NCBI GenBank assembly: GCA_021464525.1
Contig: JADRCO010000535.1
Location: 1-31,385, forward strand
DNA from: Rhizophagus sp. LPA8_4_AMF
Lineage: Eukaryota; Glomeromycota; Glomeromycetes; Glomerales; Glomeraceae
Direction: 5' to 3'
Length of the DNA stretch: 31,385 nt
Shown here: piece after piece, positions 1-10,218 of the stretch
How the letters are laid out: every line of letters starts with the position of its first letter
Numbering within the stretch: position 1 is the stretch's first letter
Translations under genes and position numbers: made by a program
Notes under the pieces: generated by a model
The model's input: only the letters and a program-made list of their open reading frames with translations
The model's database searches: none
Told to the model about the DNA's origin: nothing

Positions 1-430
1 AACTTGCCAAAAAATCTGACAATTTCGTTTGCAAGATTTTAAAGAATATCCAATATTCTTTTTCTTGGTATCATTCAGTTTACAGATTATTTCTTCAGGT
101 GTTGCAGAAAAAAGTATTTCTTTAACTAAAAGTGCTAAAAAAAATACTTTGATAAACTGCAATGTAAAAAATTATTTCTTAATAAAGTTTATTGAAGTCA
201 AATTAAAAGTTTGAAGATCTCCAAAAGATTTTGTGTAAAGTGTTTTTAAAATCTGCAATTTTGGAGATTATCGCAGATTTTTATATAAAAAATTATTAAA
301 AAAACTTGGAAATCTGCTTTTGCAGTATTGCGCAGATTTTTGTCAAAATTGCATAAAAAAAAGCGGCAATCTGCTAAAATCGCAGATCTCCGCAGATCTG
401 AACCAAAAAAAATTTGCCGATGGAAGAGTT
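1..430. repeat. GCAGAT/ATCTGC hairpin-rich repeat, right part of a larger element
   Basis: The hexamer ATCTGC occurs at 251-256, 312-317 and 369-374. Each copy is followed by its reverse complement GCAGAT at 273-278, 332-337 and 382-387, and there is one more GCAGAT at 392-397. This gives three consecutive small foldbacks with loops of 16, 14 and 7 bases. A degenerate fourth pair may lie at about 15-37. The pattern suggests the end of a repetitive element whose left part is outside the window. No coding content is convincing; the short open frame at 29-214 is AT-rich and featureless. Confidence 0.5.
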
Positions 431-648
431 TCGTATCAAAATGCTAAATAAACTAAGATTGGATCATCAAATTTATGATAATCTAATAAGCATTATTATT
501 ATCAACACCCGAAGTAATATTACTACATCTGGTTAAAAGATAAAGTCCGATATAGGAAATTTTTATTATTATGCTTTACAAATTGCTATTTACATCTCTA
601 TTTTTTGACTCTACCAATATTAATATTTTTATAATGAAATAAAACACA

Positions 649-1045
649 CTATGAACCACTTCTACTTGCAATAACAACTCCAGTCTGCTCTTTATCATTA
701 AATTTTACTAAAAGTGATTCCCAAATTTTGGTTAATGCTTCTAACACTTTTTGTCTTTCAGCTGGCTTAGCGAAATCAAAACCAGTCCTCAAGCCATTTT
801 TAGCAGGCCATCTTTGAACTTTTACTGATTGGTCTTTTGGCAGTCTGCTTTTAAGCTTCTTCCAATATGCCGAAGTAATCACAGCTTTATAAAAAGTTAC
901 GTATGTAGAGATTACATGTATAGCCAATATTGTTTGGTCTGTAGGTTTCTTTTCACTGAGAAAACATAAATTCTTACTATTACAAGCAAGCATTTCTACA
1001 GCGATCTGTGTTTTTCTATATCCAGTAGCTGATAGGATATTTTTA
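649..1045 (-). pseudogene. C-terminal relic of an unrecognised fungal protein family
   Basis: A minus-strand open frame of 114 codons runs from the ATG at 993 to a stop at 649. The same frame stays open upstream of that ATG to about 1045, so the ATG is probably internal and this is the 3' part of a longer gene. The protein is basic and soluble-looking, with a stretch containing WKKLKSRLPKDQSVKVQRWP followed by FDFAKPAERQKVLEALTKI. It has no signal peptide or membrane segment. Composition and codon use look coding. The wording resembles high-copy uncharacterised families of Rhizophagus, but that is an impression that was not checked. Further minus-strand relics upstream (1732-2787) probably belong to the same decayed gene. 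Confidence 0.4.
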
Positions 1046-1731
1046 AATGTTTATCTTGTTAAAAAAAGTTGTTTAAGTGAAGTAACAAAAACTTGACAAA
1101 CAGTTAAACAGTCAACATACAGACTACTACTACAAGAAGAGAAAGTTTTCCTTCTTTCGTATTACAAATTCAGGATCTAATGACATGATACTATCACCTT
1201 TAATGTATAATCTGATTAGCAGGTGATTTCTGAATTTTAAGAATGAACTTTAGAAGTGATCATTATATTTATCTATTTGTCATAAACAAAAGTTACTCAT
1301 CTGATCATTAAAGGAAAGTTATTCAATTTAGTGATATAAAGTAGATCATCTATAAGTATATCAGTAAAGATTTCATCTGTGTCTGTCTCCTGAGCACCAT
1401 TTATTACGATTTCATAATGAATGTTTAAACTTTTTCACTCGTAATCCCAGTAAGAGTTGTAATATCAAATTTTGGATTTTCAAGTATTGCAGAATTGATA
1501 GTAGAGAGAAGATATTTGCATATTTTTGAAAGTTGGCTAGAAAATACTTAAATTATTAGGTTCGTTGAAGGGATTGCTGTTACCATATAACTCATACCTC
1601 ACTTTGAATATCAGGTATAACAATCTTCTTGGCTGAAGCTCTTACAAAAGTCACCTTCAGCAAAGCTATATCTTTTGCATAAAATTTAGATGCTGAACTA
1701 GAAAGGTTGTAATGGTTGGTACTAAGTTCAA

Positions 1732-2787
1732 CTAGCTCAAGATCTTCAAAACCGTGACTGATTTCTGTATGATTTGAGCTTTGACTGGAAATATGAAATA
1801 ACCGTCTAAATTTAAGTGCAGAAGAACTCTCCTCACTTTTATCTTTGATGTATTTTCATTTCTGAGAAGTTTTTTGTGAACTGCTTCTAACAGTTTTTGA
1901 GTAACAGTCATAGTAACACATACTATAGAGAAAATTTTTTTCACAAATCTGTTGGTGTTTAACATATAACAGCTAACAGTAGCTGGGATGATATTTATAG
2001 AATTGTGTGACAATATACGGTTGATCTAAAAAATAAACATTTGCAAGATAGAAATTTTGTGATCTTTGATTTTACTAAACCAATTGATGATCCATTAGTG
2101 ATTAGACTTGTTTTGGATTCTCCTTTGAAACTAGATGGGTAGAATTTTCCCTCAAAGCTATTGATGAAGTGGGACAAAATGTATATTTTTTCCAGATTTC
2201 TAGGTCATATACAGACTCACTATACCTCTTTATCTTCATAAGTGCTGGAATATATTTCTGGTTCTATATTTATATTACTATATTTTGTGTGGGAAGAGAT
2301 CCAATCAACAAGAGTGATAATTTTCCTATCCTTAGCAGAAATAATATCCTCCAGATGCCGGCATTTATTTTCTAACATATCAATGGACTTTTCTGCTAAT
2401 GCAATACATGATCCCAATTTTGATACTTGATTATTAAAATCAGTCCTTCAATTAGGTAATATTACTTATGCTAATATGCTGATACAGTTGCCTATATAGC
2501 TAAAAGGAGCAGAAGTAAAAATTCAGAAAAATTTTAATTAATGATTATCATGTCATTGAAGAATTACCTGAAGATTCAGTCAAAGTAACTCTTTTATAAA
2601 ATTCATCATATTTGATTCTTATATCAGATGAGAATTTTATTAAATTTAAAAGATTATTCATTGTTTGCCAAAGTTGATATATATATATAACAGAGATAAG
2701 ATAAGATTTTGGTGAAACAAATGCTGGAAGTGTTGAAAGTCTTTTTCTGAAAGCAAACATCACTATAAAGGAAGGGAGTATATTCAT
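1732..2787 (-). pseudogene. Upstream relics of the same decayed minus-strand gene, with a coiled-coil part
   Basis: Several minus-strand open pieces follow each other in different frames: 2787-2548, 2417-2220, 2177-1995 and 2013-1732. The 2417-2220 piece contains a heptad-like stretch (LAEKSIDMLENKCRHLEDI) typical of a short coiled coil, followed by an acidic run. The 2013-1732 piece contains KLLEAVHKKLLRNENTSKIK. Overlapping and shifting frames without clean splice sites indicate frameshift decay rather than a spliced gene. Together with 649-1045 these pieces suggest one gene of about 2 kb, probably a member of a repetitive family, transcribed leftward. Function is unknown. A functional multi-exon gene cannot be fully excluded. 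Confidence 0.35.
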
Positions 2788-2789
2788 TT

Positions 2790-3852
2790 ACTGAAAATAA
2801 TAATAACAGAGAATTTTATTTTTATTTTTTTTCCAAATAACAACTTCCCACCATCATATTACATATTATGTAATTAATAATAAATGTCTTAAATATGTAA
2901 ACAAAATTTGCCAGTGCATTATTTGTGGTTTTCATATTATAACTAAATAATTTAGACGGAAGAGTAATTATACACAAAGGTATAATTTTTTTTATCATAT
3001 TCTTTAAGTAGATGAACATAAAGCCATTATAAATTTGATGGTTTTGGTTAGTGAGGTGAATCTCCTAATGATGAAGAGTACTATAACTCACAAAACAGGA
3101 AAAATCTGTTATCATCACAGAAGTTCTGACATACCCGCAAAATTATAACTGGTATTTCGTAAGCCATGATATTAATAGTCCTTGAACATAAATCGAAAAA
3201 AGATATTTGATTAAAAAAGCAACCCTTTTTTTAGATATCTTCCAGTTGCTTTGAAATCATCATACGATCAATTTTGATAGTAAAGTAGTTTTGTGAAATT
3301 TACATTCCCAAATATCAATTTCTTCCTAAAAGTTCGTATAAAATTTTGGAGTTCATTGATAAAATATTACATATTTATATAATACCAACATGTTTATTCA
3401 TCCAATTATATATTTCCGATAAATACGGTTTATTTAATACGACTATATTATAAGAATCGCGAGCCTAGGTAGAGAGTAATTGACAAAACTACCCGAAAAT
3501 AAGAATTCCATAATTTAAACATATCTTTAAAAAATAATTATTTAAATTAGACACTTACTCGAATAAGGCTTCAAATTCTTTTTATTTGTACAAATTACTA
3601 TTTGAGTGTTAAATCTAGAATAAGCATATATATTATTTCTGTTTGAAAGAAAAGAAAGAAAAACCTAAATTTTACGTGTCTATGTATGAATATAGAATAG
3701 GTAATATCTGTGTGCATCATTTTCGGATCGATTCAATTTTGGCGCTTATAATAAATCAAATAAACCAAATATGGATTTTTGTTAAATTCATAATGCGTAT
3801 TTAATTCTTGTAGCCATTTAATTCTTTCTCGTAACTTTTGTTTGAGATAAGA
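2790..3852. other. Intergenic region with no recognised gene
   Basis: AT-rich sequence between the decayed minus-strand gene and the first F-box gene. The only open frame (2822-3019, minus) is composed of Ile, Asn, Lys and Phe codons expected by chance in AT-rich DNA. The last 200 bases before 3853 presumably hold the F-box promoter, but no box can be named with confidence. Confidence 0.4.
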
Positions 3853-5346
3853 ATGTCCAAGCTTAATAAAGATATTCTTTTCATGTTATTTGAAGAAATA
3901 CAAGATGATCCAAAATCTCTTTTTTCATGTCTAATAGTTAATAGACTTTGGTGTGAAACCGCGATTCCGATTCTCTGGAAGAATCCTTGGCGCTATATTA
4001 ATAATATCAATTATCGAAGTAAAAATTTCTTATTCAACATCATTACGTTATCTTTCTCCGATGATATTAAAGGTTTTCTATCAAAACAAGGGATAAAATT
4101 ATCTCCAGTTTCATGTCAACCACTTTTATTTGATTATTTATCTTTCTGTAGAAGTATGAACGTGAATGTAATTAACGACATAATTTCTATCGGATCTTGT
4201 CTTGCTTATAATCAGTTTCTTTTACAACAAGAAGTTTATAATCTCTTTATGAGAAAATTCTCCGAATTGAAGTATTTGGATATGAGATCAATTGAACATC
4301 AAATCTTTTATTTCCCAAGAGCTATGGCTTGTCTTGATTCGCTTTGTGAATTAACATGTGATACATCAATTGATTCCTCGTATTTTTATGGATTGGCACG
4401 TATTTGTAATAAAATTGAAAAACTAATTATTTTTAATGCATCCCCAAAGGTTAACCGAGGAATTATTAAGTTAATTGAAGTTCAACGGATGTTAAAATAC
4501 TTTGAGTGGGAGGATGATTGTGACGAATTTGAGGAATATTTTGATATTGTCGATATTTATGAAGAAACCTTCTTGGCGTTGGCGAAAAAAGCGGATACTC
4601 TTACTCATTTTATTACAAACTTTCAAGAAGAATATGAATTCACATTTCCATCAAGGATACTTTCAGAGTTTCATAATTTAAAAACATTGAAACTTAATTT
4701 TCATCCCATATTTGATTATAGTTATGATGAACAATTGAAAAATTCGGATTATCCTAATCTTGAAACATTTCAATTAGATGATATTACTTTAATCAGCACA
4801 GTCGCCTGTATAATTAAAAATAGTGGTGGACTTCTGAGGAGAATTTTAGTCAATAATTATGATGTTGTTGAAGATAATTTTAACGAAGAATCTCTTATTC
4901 TTATCAATGCAGTTTATGAACATTGTCCTTTAATCGAATATTTATCACTAGCATTTCCATCATCAGATGAACATTTCGTTGAGTTCGAAAAACTACTGAC
5001 GCACTGTCAAAAATTAAGAGTATTAGCAATAAGTATATCAAATGTCAGTGAAAAATCACATGAACAAATGACAGTGGATAGAGAAAATTTATTGAGAGCA
5101 CTAATTAGATCATCATCGACTAACCTAAGGGAAATTAGATTTTTTGAACATTTTAGATTTACTTCTGAAACCTTAGAGAATTTCTTAGAAAATTTGAGAA
5201 GACGACCTGTACTTTCTATATTCACGTGTGATCTTGGTTATATTAAAGAAGATCTCGTGGAATATGCGGAAATAATCAACAGATATAAAAACGATGGTGT
5301 AATTAAAGATTTTAAATTTGTTGATAAAGAACATATGCATTTTTAG
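3853..5346 (+). CDS. F-box / LRR-like protein, family A (497 aa)
   Basis: Intronless gene. The open frame extends 15 bases further upstream only through a TTG codon, so the first ATG (3853, protein start MSKLNKDILFML) is taken as the start; its paralogue at 23098 begins at the equivalent ATG. Residues 1 to about 48 form an F-box: a helical region with KSLFSCLIVNRLWCETAIPI and the closing ILWKNPW. The remainder is irregular leucine-rich repeat-like sequence (for example FHNLKTLKLNF, YPNLETFQLDDI and NLREIRF), probably a curved substrate-binding solenoid. F-box proteins link substrates to SKP1 and CUL1 in SCF ubiquitin ligases; the substrate is unknown here. There is no signal peptide or membrane helix, so it should be cytosolic or nuclear. 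A candidate poly(A) signal AATAAA lies at 5410-5415. The F-box assignment is secure; the LRR assignment is inferred from spacing. Confidence 0.87.
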   Translation: MSKLNKDILFMLFEEIQDDPKSLFSCLIVNRLWCETAIPILWKNPWRYINNINYRSKNFLFNIITLSFSDDIKGFLSKQGIKLSPVSCQPLLFDYLSFCRSMNVNVINDIISIGSCLAYNQFLLQQEVYNLFMRKFSELKYLDMRSIEHQIFYFPRAMACLDSLCELTCDTSIDSSYFYGLARICNKIEKLIIFNASPKVNRGIIKLIEVQRMLKYFEWEDDCDEFEEYFDIVDIYEETFLALAKKADTLTHFITNFQEEYEFTFPSRILSEFHNLKTLKLNFHPIFDYSYDEQLKNSDYPNLETFQLDDITLISTVACIIKNSGGLLRRILVNNYDVVEDNFNEESLILINAVYEHCPLIEYLSLAFPSSDEHFVEFEKLLTHCQKLRVLAISISNVSEKSHEQMTVDRENLLRALIRSSSTNLREIRFFEHFRFTSETLENFLENLRRRPVLSIFTCDLGYIKEDLVEYAEIINRYKNDGVIKDFKFVDKEHMHF

Positions 5347-5349
5347 AAA

Positions 5350-7920
5350 ACATTGGATTAAACTTAAATTCTATTATTATTTTTATTATTATTATTCCAA
5401 TCATAATCTAATAAAATTAGTAATGTTAAATAATTAAAAAACATGTTATGCAATGTAGATGTTTTTGATGATATTAGTTGATGTGATTTTTAATTTGGGT
5501 TCATTTATACGTAAGATTAAAATTATCCTAACAATCCAATTAGATTTCGGTAATATTATTATTTTAACGTTTTTGATGAATGAAGTTTTTGTCTGAAGGT
5601 AATAAAGGTAAGTTTGTAGCGCGTGATAATTAGCAAATAAGTGAATTTTTTTTTATTCATAATATTATGGTATTTCACTCACTTTTTTTCTACTGACATG
5701 GCTTCATCTTTAGGGGTTTCTGTTTCCTGTCAACACATTGAATTAGAATAACATGGAGATTAAAGATCACTAATATTTTCGATCGATCAATGCTATTAAA
5801 GAATATAATAAATATTATGATTTTGACGGTAATGTGATGAGTAGCTAATTAATTATATAAACATTATCAAGTGTTATCGAATGTTATTTATTTTATATTT
5901 TCGTTTTAATTAATCAAATATCATATTCAGAGGGAGGAAAAATTGGCTTATATGTGAAAATAGAAGCCTTTACTAAATTCGGCATGTCGAGATCTTTCGA
6001 AAAAAAAAATCCCTCAGGAACTATAGTTCATTAATTCCCAAAAATCACCGAAGTACCAAAGTATTTAATTTTGTCGAATTTAATAACCAAACTCCCGATC
6101 AAAATTTTCTGCATTATACTTATTTATTTTTCTGTAACAATAAGAAATAAATATAATTTTTTCTTTTTTTTTTTTATATTTCCATCTGTCTATCTATTAA
6201 TAGATAATTGTCTATATTTGACGTTACTTATTAATTTATAATTCGTTTGATCGTAATCTATTCAAGGTGATATTCCAAAGGATGAGTTGAATGAATAGTT
6301 GATGATTTTAATAAATAGCGATAAGGCGGAGTTTTTAAGAAAATTATTGATTAATCCATCAAGTGGCCTTTGACCCGGTTATTACTGGAGAGGAATGGAC
6401 GCTTGGCCCAGTTATTGGGAGATAGCCTTTGGCCAGTCATGGTGGGGATAAGTGCTTGTGTATGAAACAAATATAATAATAAATAAGAATAAAATAGTAC
6501 TAGTTGTATAGTCCTCTGTTGAGGATAGGCAATACTAAAGATAGACCATACCACCTAGTCCTTTACTGACACCTGTGCCCAATATGATATGTAAACGCCT
6601 CTAAATTCTATGGAAAAGGATAATTCAATTTTAATTTGCAATTATTTTGGAAAGAGGTGATTAGAGTTGATCCTTTGAAATATGCAATTACTATGACATA
6701 AAAATTATGATTAGGTTGAGTCTAAAACTCACTTTTAGAAATTCCGATTTTAATTTCGCGATCGGCGATCATCACCGCTATTCTTCTCTCCCACATCAGA
6801 TACATATTTTTATCATGAACGTTCATTATTTCGATCCAAACGGAAAGATGGGGATTAGATATTCGGTAGATTTTGGCTTCATCTTCCCGCACATATTCTT
6901 TGATTCATTTAACTTTTAAATAAAAACCAAATTATTACGTTTAAATTAATATGTTTATTCTGAAGTCTTCTTTAAAAAATGTTTCATTCTTTTATACTAT
7001 TCTAAGTCTTTATACTATTTATGTTACCAAATTATAGTAGAAAGAAATTTCGTAAAATAAGTAAAATAAGTGAAAACCTCCGCAGTTTACCGCTAATTTA
7101 ATGATGATTATTTTACAATACCGGTTTCTAACTATGTAACTGATCAAAAATCAGATCATTTGCAAGCAACGCATCTAAAATCACTGATCACTCCATAATA
7201 TTATTCATATTTATTATTAATTTCGTATATTCATCAGTATAGACTACTTCCTCAAGCCCCAAAAAATGAAAAATCCAAAATTTAAATTATCCAAAAATAA
7301 TAAATGCTAATCTTACTAACACTTTTAATAATTGTTTTCCGTAATAAAGTTAATGATTATTGGAATAATTAATCCAAACTAAAACAATCCAAAACTAAAA
7401 TACGAGGTTGACCAACAATACTGTTTGGTCTTAATTCTTAGACTCTCTATTGTCTCCTTTTTTTTTATCGTAATACTTTTCTCGAACTTGGTGATATCGT
7501 CGAAATCATGGAAATGAGAAGAGAAAGAAAATATTTATAAAATCATTTTTAAAAGATCATCTTGTTGAGTTGACGAACCAATTTTTAGTCCTTCATCCGA
7601 TGTAGATTCAATTTCCTAATATAGACATAATAATCATTCTCAGGGTCACGGGTAAATCATTACTACAAAGCCACAAAAAATTGCGTTACGCATAACGATA
7701 AATGATTTTTGTCTAATTTCTCTCAAGGAGTTTGTAACAACTTCTATAAATAATAAAATATCCTTTTATATTGTCTAATATTTCTTTGTATAATTATATA
7801 ATTAAAGTTAGTGTAAAAAGGTATACGGCACTTCACATTTCGAACACTTCAAACAATTTACGTACGTCGCACGCACCTCACTTACTATTGTATATACAGT
7901 AAGTATATTTTTTAATCTAG
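5350..7920. other. Long intergenic region without an intact gene
   Basis: Mostly low-complexity AT-rich DNA. One less AT-rich block at about 6355-6560 contains degenerate internal repeats and is listed separately. An open frame at 6707-6919 (70 codons) has no recognisable motif and starts in ordinary sequence; it is not called. No tRNA-like cloverleaf, splice-linked exons or long frame was found. Confidence 0.45.
6355..6560. repeat. Short degenerate repeat block of higher GC content
   Basis: Three successive segments at about 6366-6440 share the pattern TTTGRCCxxGTTATTxxxGGGAGA: CCTTTGACCCGGTTATTACT, CTTGGCCCAGTTATTGGGAG and CCTTTGGCCAGTCATGG. The block is richer in GC than its surroundings, which suggests a piece of inserted repetitive DNA. 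The minus-strand open frame through it (6554-6351) seems to be a by-product. No ends or target duplication could be defined. Confidence 0.3.
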
Positions 7921-7929
7921 GTATTCAAA

Positions 7930-8041
7930 CTCTTTCATGTTGCTGGAAACCGAAACAATCGGTTTGTGGAGTGGCGAACCGGGACATTACCTATGATCGA
8001 AGCATGCTTAAACGGATTTAATTGTTCACATAATAAAAGAT
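7930..8041 (+). pseudogene. Short coding-like relic, unrecognised
   Basis: A plus-strand frame encoding about 30 residues, including RFVEWRTGTLPMIEACLNGF, ends at a TAA near 8043. Its base composition is richer in GC than the flanks and the residues are varied, as in real protein. It lies at the left edge of an island of broken coding sequence that continues to about 9530. Gene of origin unknown. Confidence 0.25.
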
Positions 8042-8188
8042 GGTAATATTTGACATAACAACGGATATGTTGTGTAACAAACTCATTATTCGTTGATTTG
8101 TTCTAATGTTAATAAAAGAAAAATTCTTATTGCGAATTTTCAATGGGGTACGCATTTTTACTAGTCGAAATTTTTTTACCACTATCAA

Positions 8189-8420
8189 TTACATCCTACG
8201 AATGTGCTCATTTTCTGTCCCTTTCGTAAATACGGAATATTCAGTTTCTTCAAACATCTTAATGTCTCCATTTGCTGAATAGAAATTGATCTGGAAATAG
8301 TTGGATATGTAGGTGGTTTTCATACCTTTAGAGTGCTGAACATCCGCATAGCGTGTCGGTTCTTTATGGATTTTTGTCAAAATTCTACAATTTAATAGCG
8401 CAACATCCTTTTTCTTCGTA
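8189..8420 (-). pseudogene. Unrecognised coding relic on the minus strand
   Basis: A minus-strand frame stays open from about 8420 to the stop at 8189, about 75 codons. The only ATG-like start reported is a non-ATG codon at 8380, so the piece is probably the 3' end of a longer coding region. The residues are diverse and polar (for example YISNYFQINFYSANGDIKMF), unlike chance AT-rich translation. It runs opposite to the relic beginning at 8422 and only a few bases separate them, so the island has been rearranged or two genes were placed head to head. The family was not recognised; a decayed host gene or an old insertion from a virus or other element are both possible. Confidence 0.35.
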
Positions 8421-8421
8421 G

Positions 8422-8826
8422 GCTATTCCAAAGGTTAAGATTCTCTTCGGTTTGAGAGCCGACAGCTATGATCAATTACCATGTCCTGAGATAGGAGGTT
8501 CAGCAATGCCAAAAGAGATTAGAAACAGTATTATTGAAGATTTTGTGAGAATGCATAAAGATACTATCACTAGTGCAAACGAACCATCCAGTTTATTTCG
8601 GCGATTATATATGGCGTGGCAGTCACGGAAAGGGACCTATTGATTGGGTAAATGAAATGGGAGAAATAATTATTTCTGTAACCGAGCTTAGAGTAAACGA
8701 ACTTATGATAACACTGATTTGTACGAAAGTTTAATATATTGCATTGCCTCAACTGCAGATCAATCTAGAACTCAAGAAGGTCAGGATCGAAACTGGTATG
8801 TTCATGAAACAATGTCGGGTTGTTGA
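8422..8826 (+). pseudogene. Broken, unrecognised gene with two frameshifts
   Basis: A coding-like reading runs through three frames. Frame one is open from 8422 to the TGA at 8641 and contains PCPEIGGSAMPKEIRNSIIE. A one-base change near 8632 (GGG where GG is expected) moves the reading to the frame that contains DWVNEMGEIIISVTELR. A second shift near 8705 moves it to a third frame that stays open to the TGA at 8824-8826 and contains RTQEGQDRNWYVHETM. The sequence just upstream (TTTTTCTTCGTAG before 8422) resembles a splice acceptor, so this could be the last exon of a decayed spliced gene. The smooth continuation after each shift argues that this was one protein. I do not recognise the family; it could be a host gene or an old viral or element-derived insertion. 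Confidence 0.45.
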
Positions 8827-9129
8827 TTGAGTAATAACAAAAGTTCAGTGATATAGAATTTAGACAAATCAAATGGATTTTTGATCAGCAAAAAGAATCA
8901 TTGATTTAGAGAAAGCGGGTGAAAATTGATTATTAAAATAGATAAATTTCATCGTGTACTTCGGGATAGTTCCTCACTTTGTAATATATTATTTAGTTTT
9001 ATATTTATGTATGAATTTACGATATTTTGTAATAAACTGCAAATAACATAGAAGTTTGTAAGCTTTCAAGTGTGACGTTTATCACACGATATCAGGCCAA
9101 CATGAACTGATCGCCAAATTAAACCCAGT

Positions 9130-9530
9130 GTCTACAATAAAAATGGTGAATGTATAAGCGATGTGAGTGCCGTCAACGTTTATTCCCAATTTCCAATATT
9201 TATCGAAACACCTACGTGATTTAATGATGCAATCGAAAAGAAACCACGTACTAACTTTTGTTTATTTCCCGAACAAAATGTCTAGTTGACATACTCCATT
9301 AATCCTTCTCGACCAAGTTTCATTGCAGCGAAACCATTGATAGTCGTTTAGAAGTTGGATCACGGAGACAAATAACTGCATCAAACTTTCCCGCAATGTC
9401 AGGTCAAATAGTTAGTTATCTATATTTCTGGACACGAAAGAATTGAACGGATGTTTCAAAACAATGCAGACATATTCCCATTCTAGAAATCTACTGTATC
9501 AGTATTTGATCGTAGAGCTTATACTAGTTG
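9130..9530 (+). pseudogene. Further decayed coding-like sequence
   Basis: A plus-strand frame from about 9133 reads through varied residues (including DVSAVNVYSQFPIFIETP), meets a TGA at 9217, continues to a TAG at 9283, and has more coding-like pieces in another frame to about 9520. The composition is again richer in GC than the AT-rich flanks. It may be the continuation of the broken gene at 8422-8826 or an unrelated piece. No family is recognised. Confidence 0.27.
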
Positions 9531-10096
9531 AAAAATAATTTTGAACCTATTTACTGTATAAGCTTTATGATAACTAGTGTAATTTTAGATACTTAATAGT
9601 ATTTCTTTTTGTAGATGTTTTTCTACAAAACAAAAATCTGATACATGAGAATTTCATTATTCATACTTTTAATCAAATTTTATTTTATTAATTATTCCAA
9701 ATTTACTGGTTTTCTCACTATTATTTAGTGTTTCATAAATTATTATCAAAGAAAAGATTCAGTCATTTTAATATTGTCAAATGATATCCATTGCATCTTT
9801 CTGTTGCTAGAGAACTGTAAATTTAACAATCTGTAATTAATTATAATGACCATTAAATTTGCTGTTAATGTGTACTTTTTTGAAATATACAGAAAATCTT
9901 TAATTGAAAAAAACATCATAGATCACTGAAATGCAAACCATTTTTTCCATAATCTGCAACATTGGAATTACGGATTAAATTGTAGTATTGCGACTAGAGT
10001 TCTATAAAATATTTAATCCGCCAGACTGGCAGTATTTTCATTTAAATCATTTTGGTCTCATATTCTCAAAAAATTGATAGCCAAAATTAAGATAGT

Positions 10097-10146
10097 TGTG
10101 TTACATCCCAAAATAGTCTAAATTTTGATGTGACACTGCATTTTGA
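10097..10146 (+). promoter_or_regulatory. Upstream block shared by the first two BTB-TLDc genes
   Basis: Starts with TGTGTTACAT, then CCCAAAAT, and closes with GATGTGACACTGCATTTT, about 70 bases before the ATG. The same order of words occurs upstream of the gene at 12322 (12217-12268). A TCTATAAAATATTTAATCC stretch lies further upstream at about 10001. The similarity shows that the duplication carried promoter DNA; whether the block binds a factor is inference. Confidence 0.4.
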
Positions 10147-10218
10147 TTTTCGTATATAAATATTTAATTTTTTATTTTTCACTTTTTTAGTTTATTTGCT
10201 AATACTTCAAGAAAAATA

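Noticed and set aside
29..214. 61-codon plus-strand frame at the left edge
   Set aside because: It starts at a non-ATG codon within repeat DNA and shows AT-driven composition.
6707..6919. 70-codon plus-strand frame
   Set aside because: No motif, no paralogue in the window and no promoter or splice context; the length is within chance for this region.
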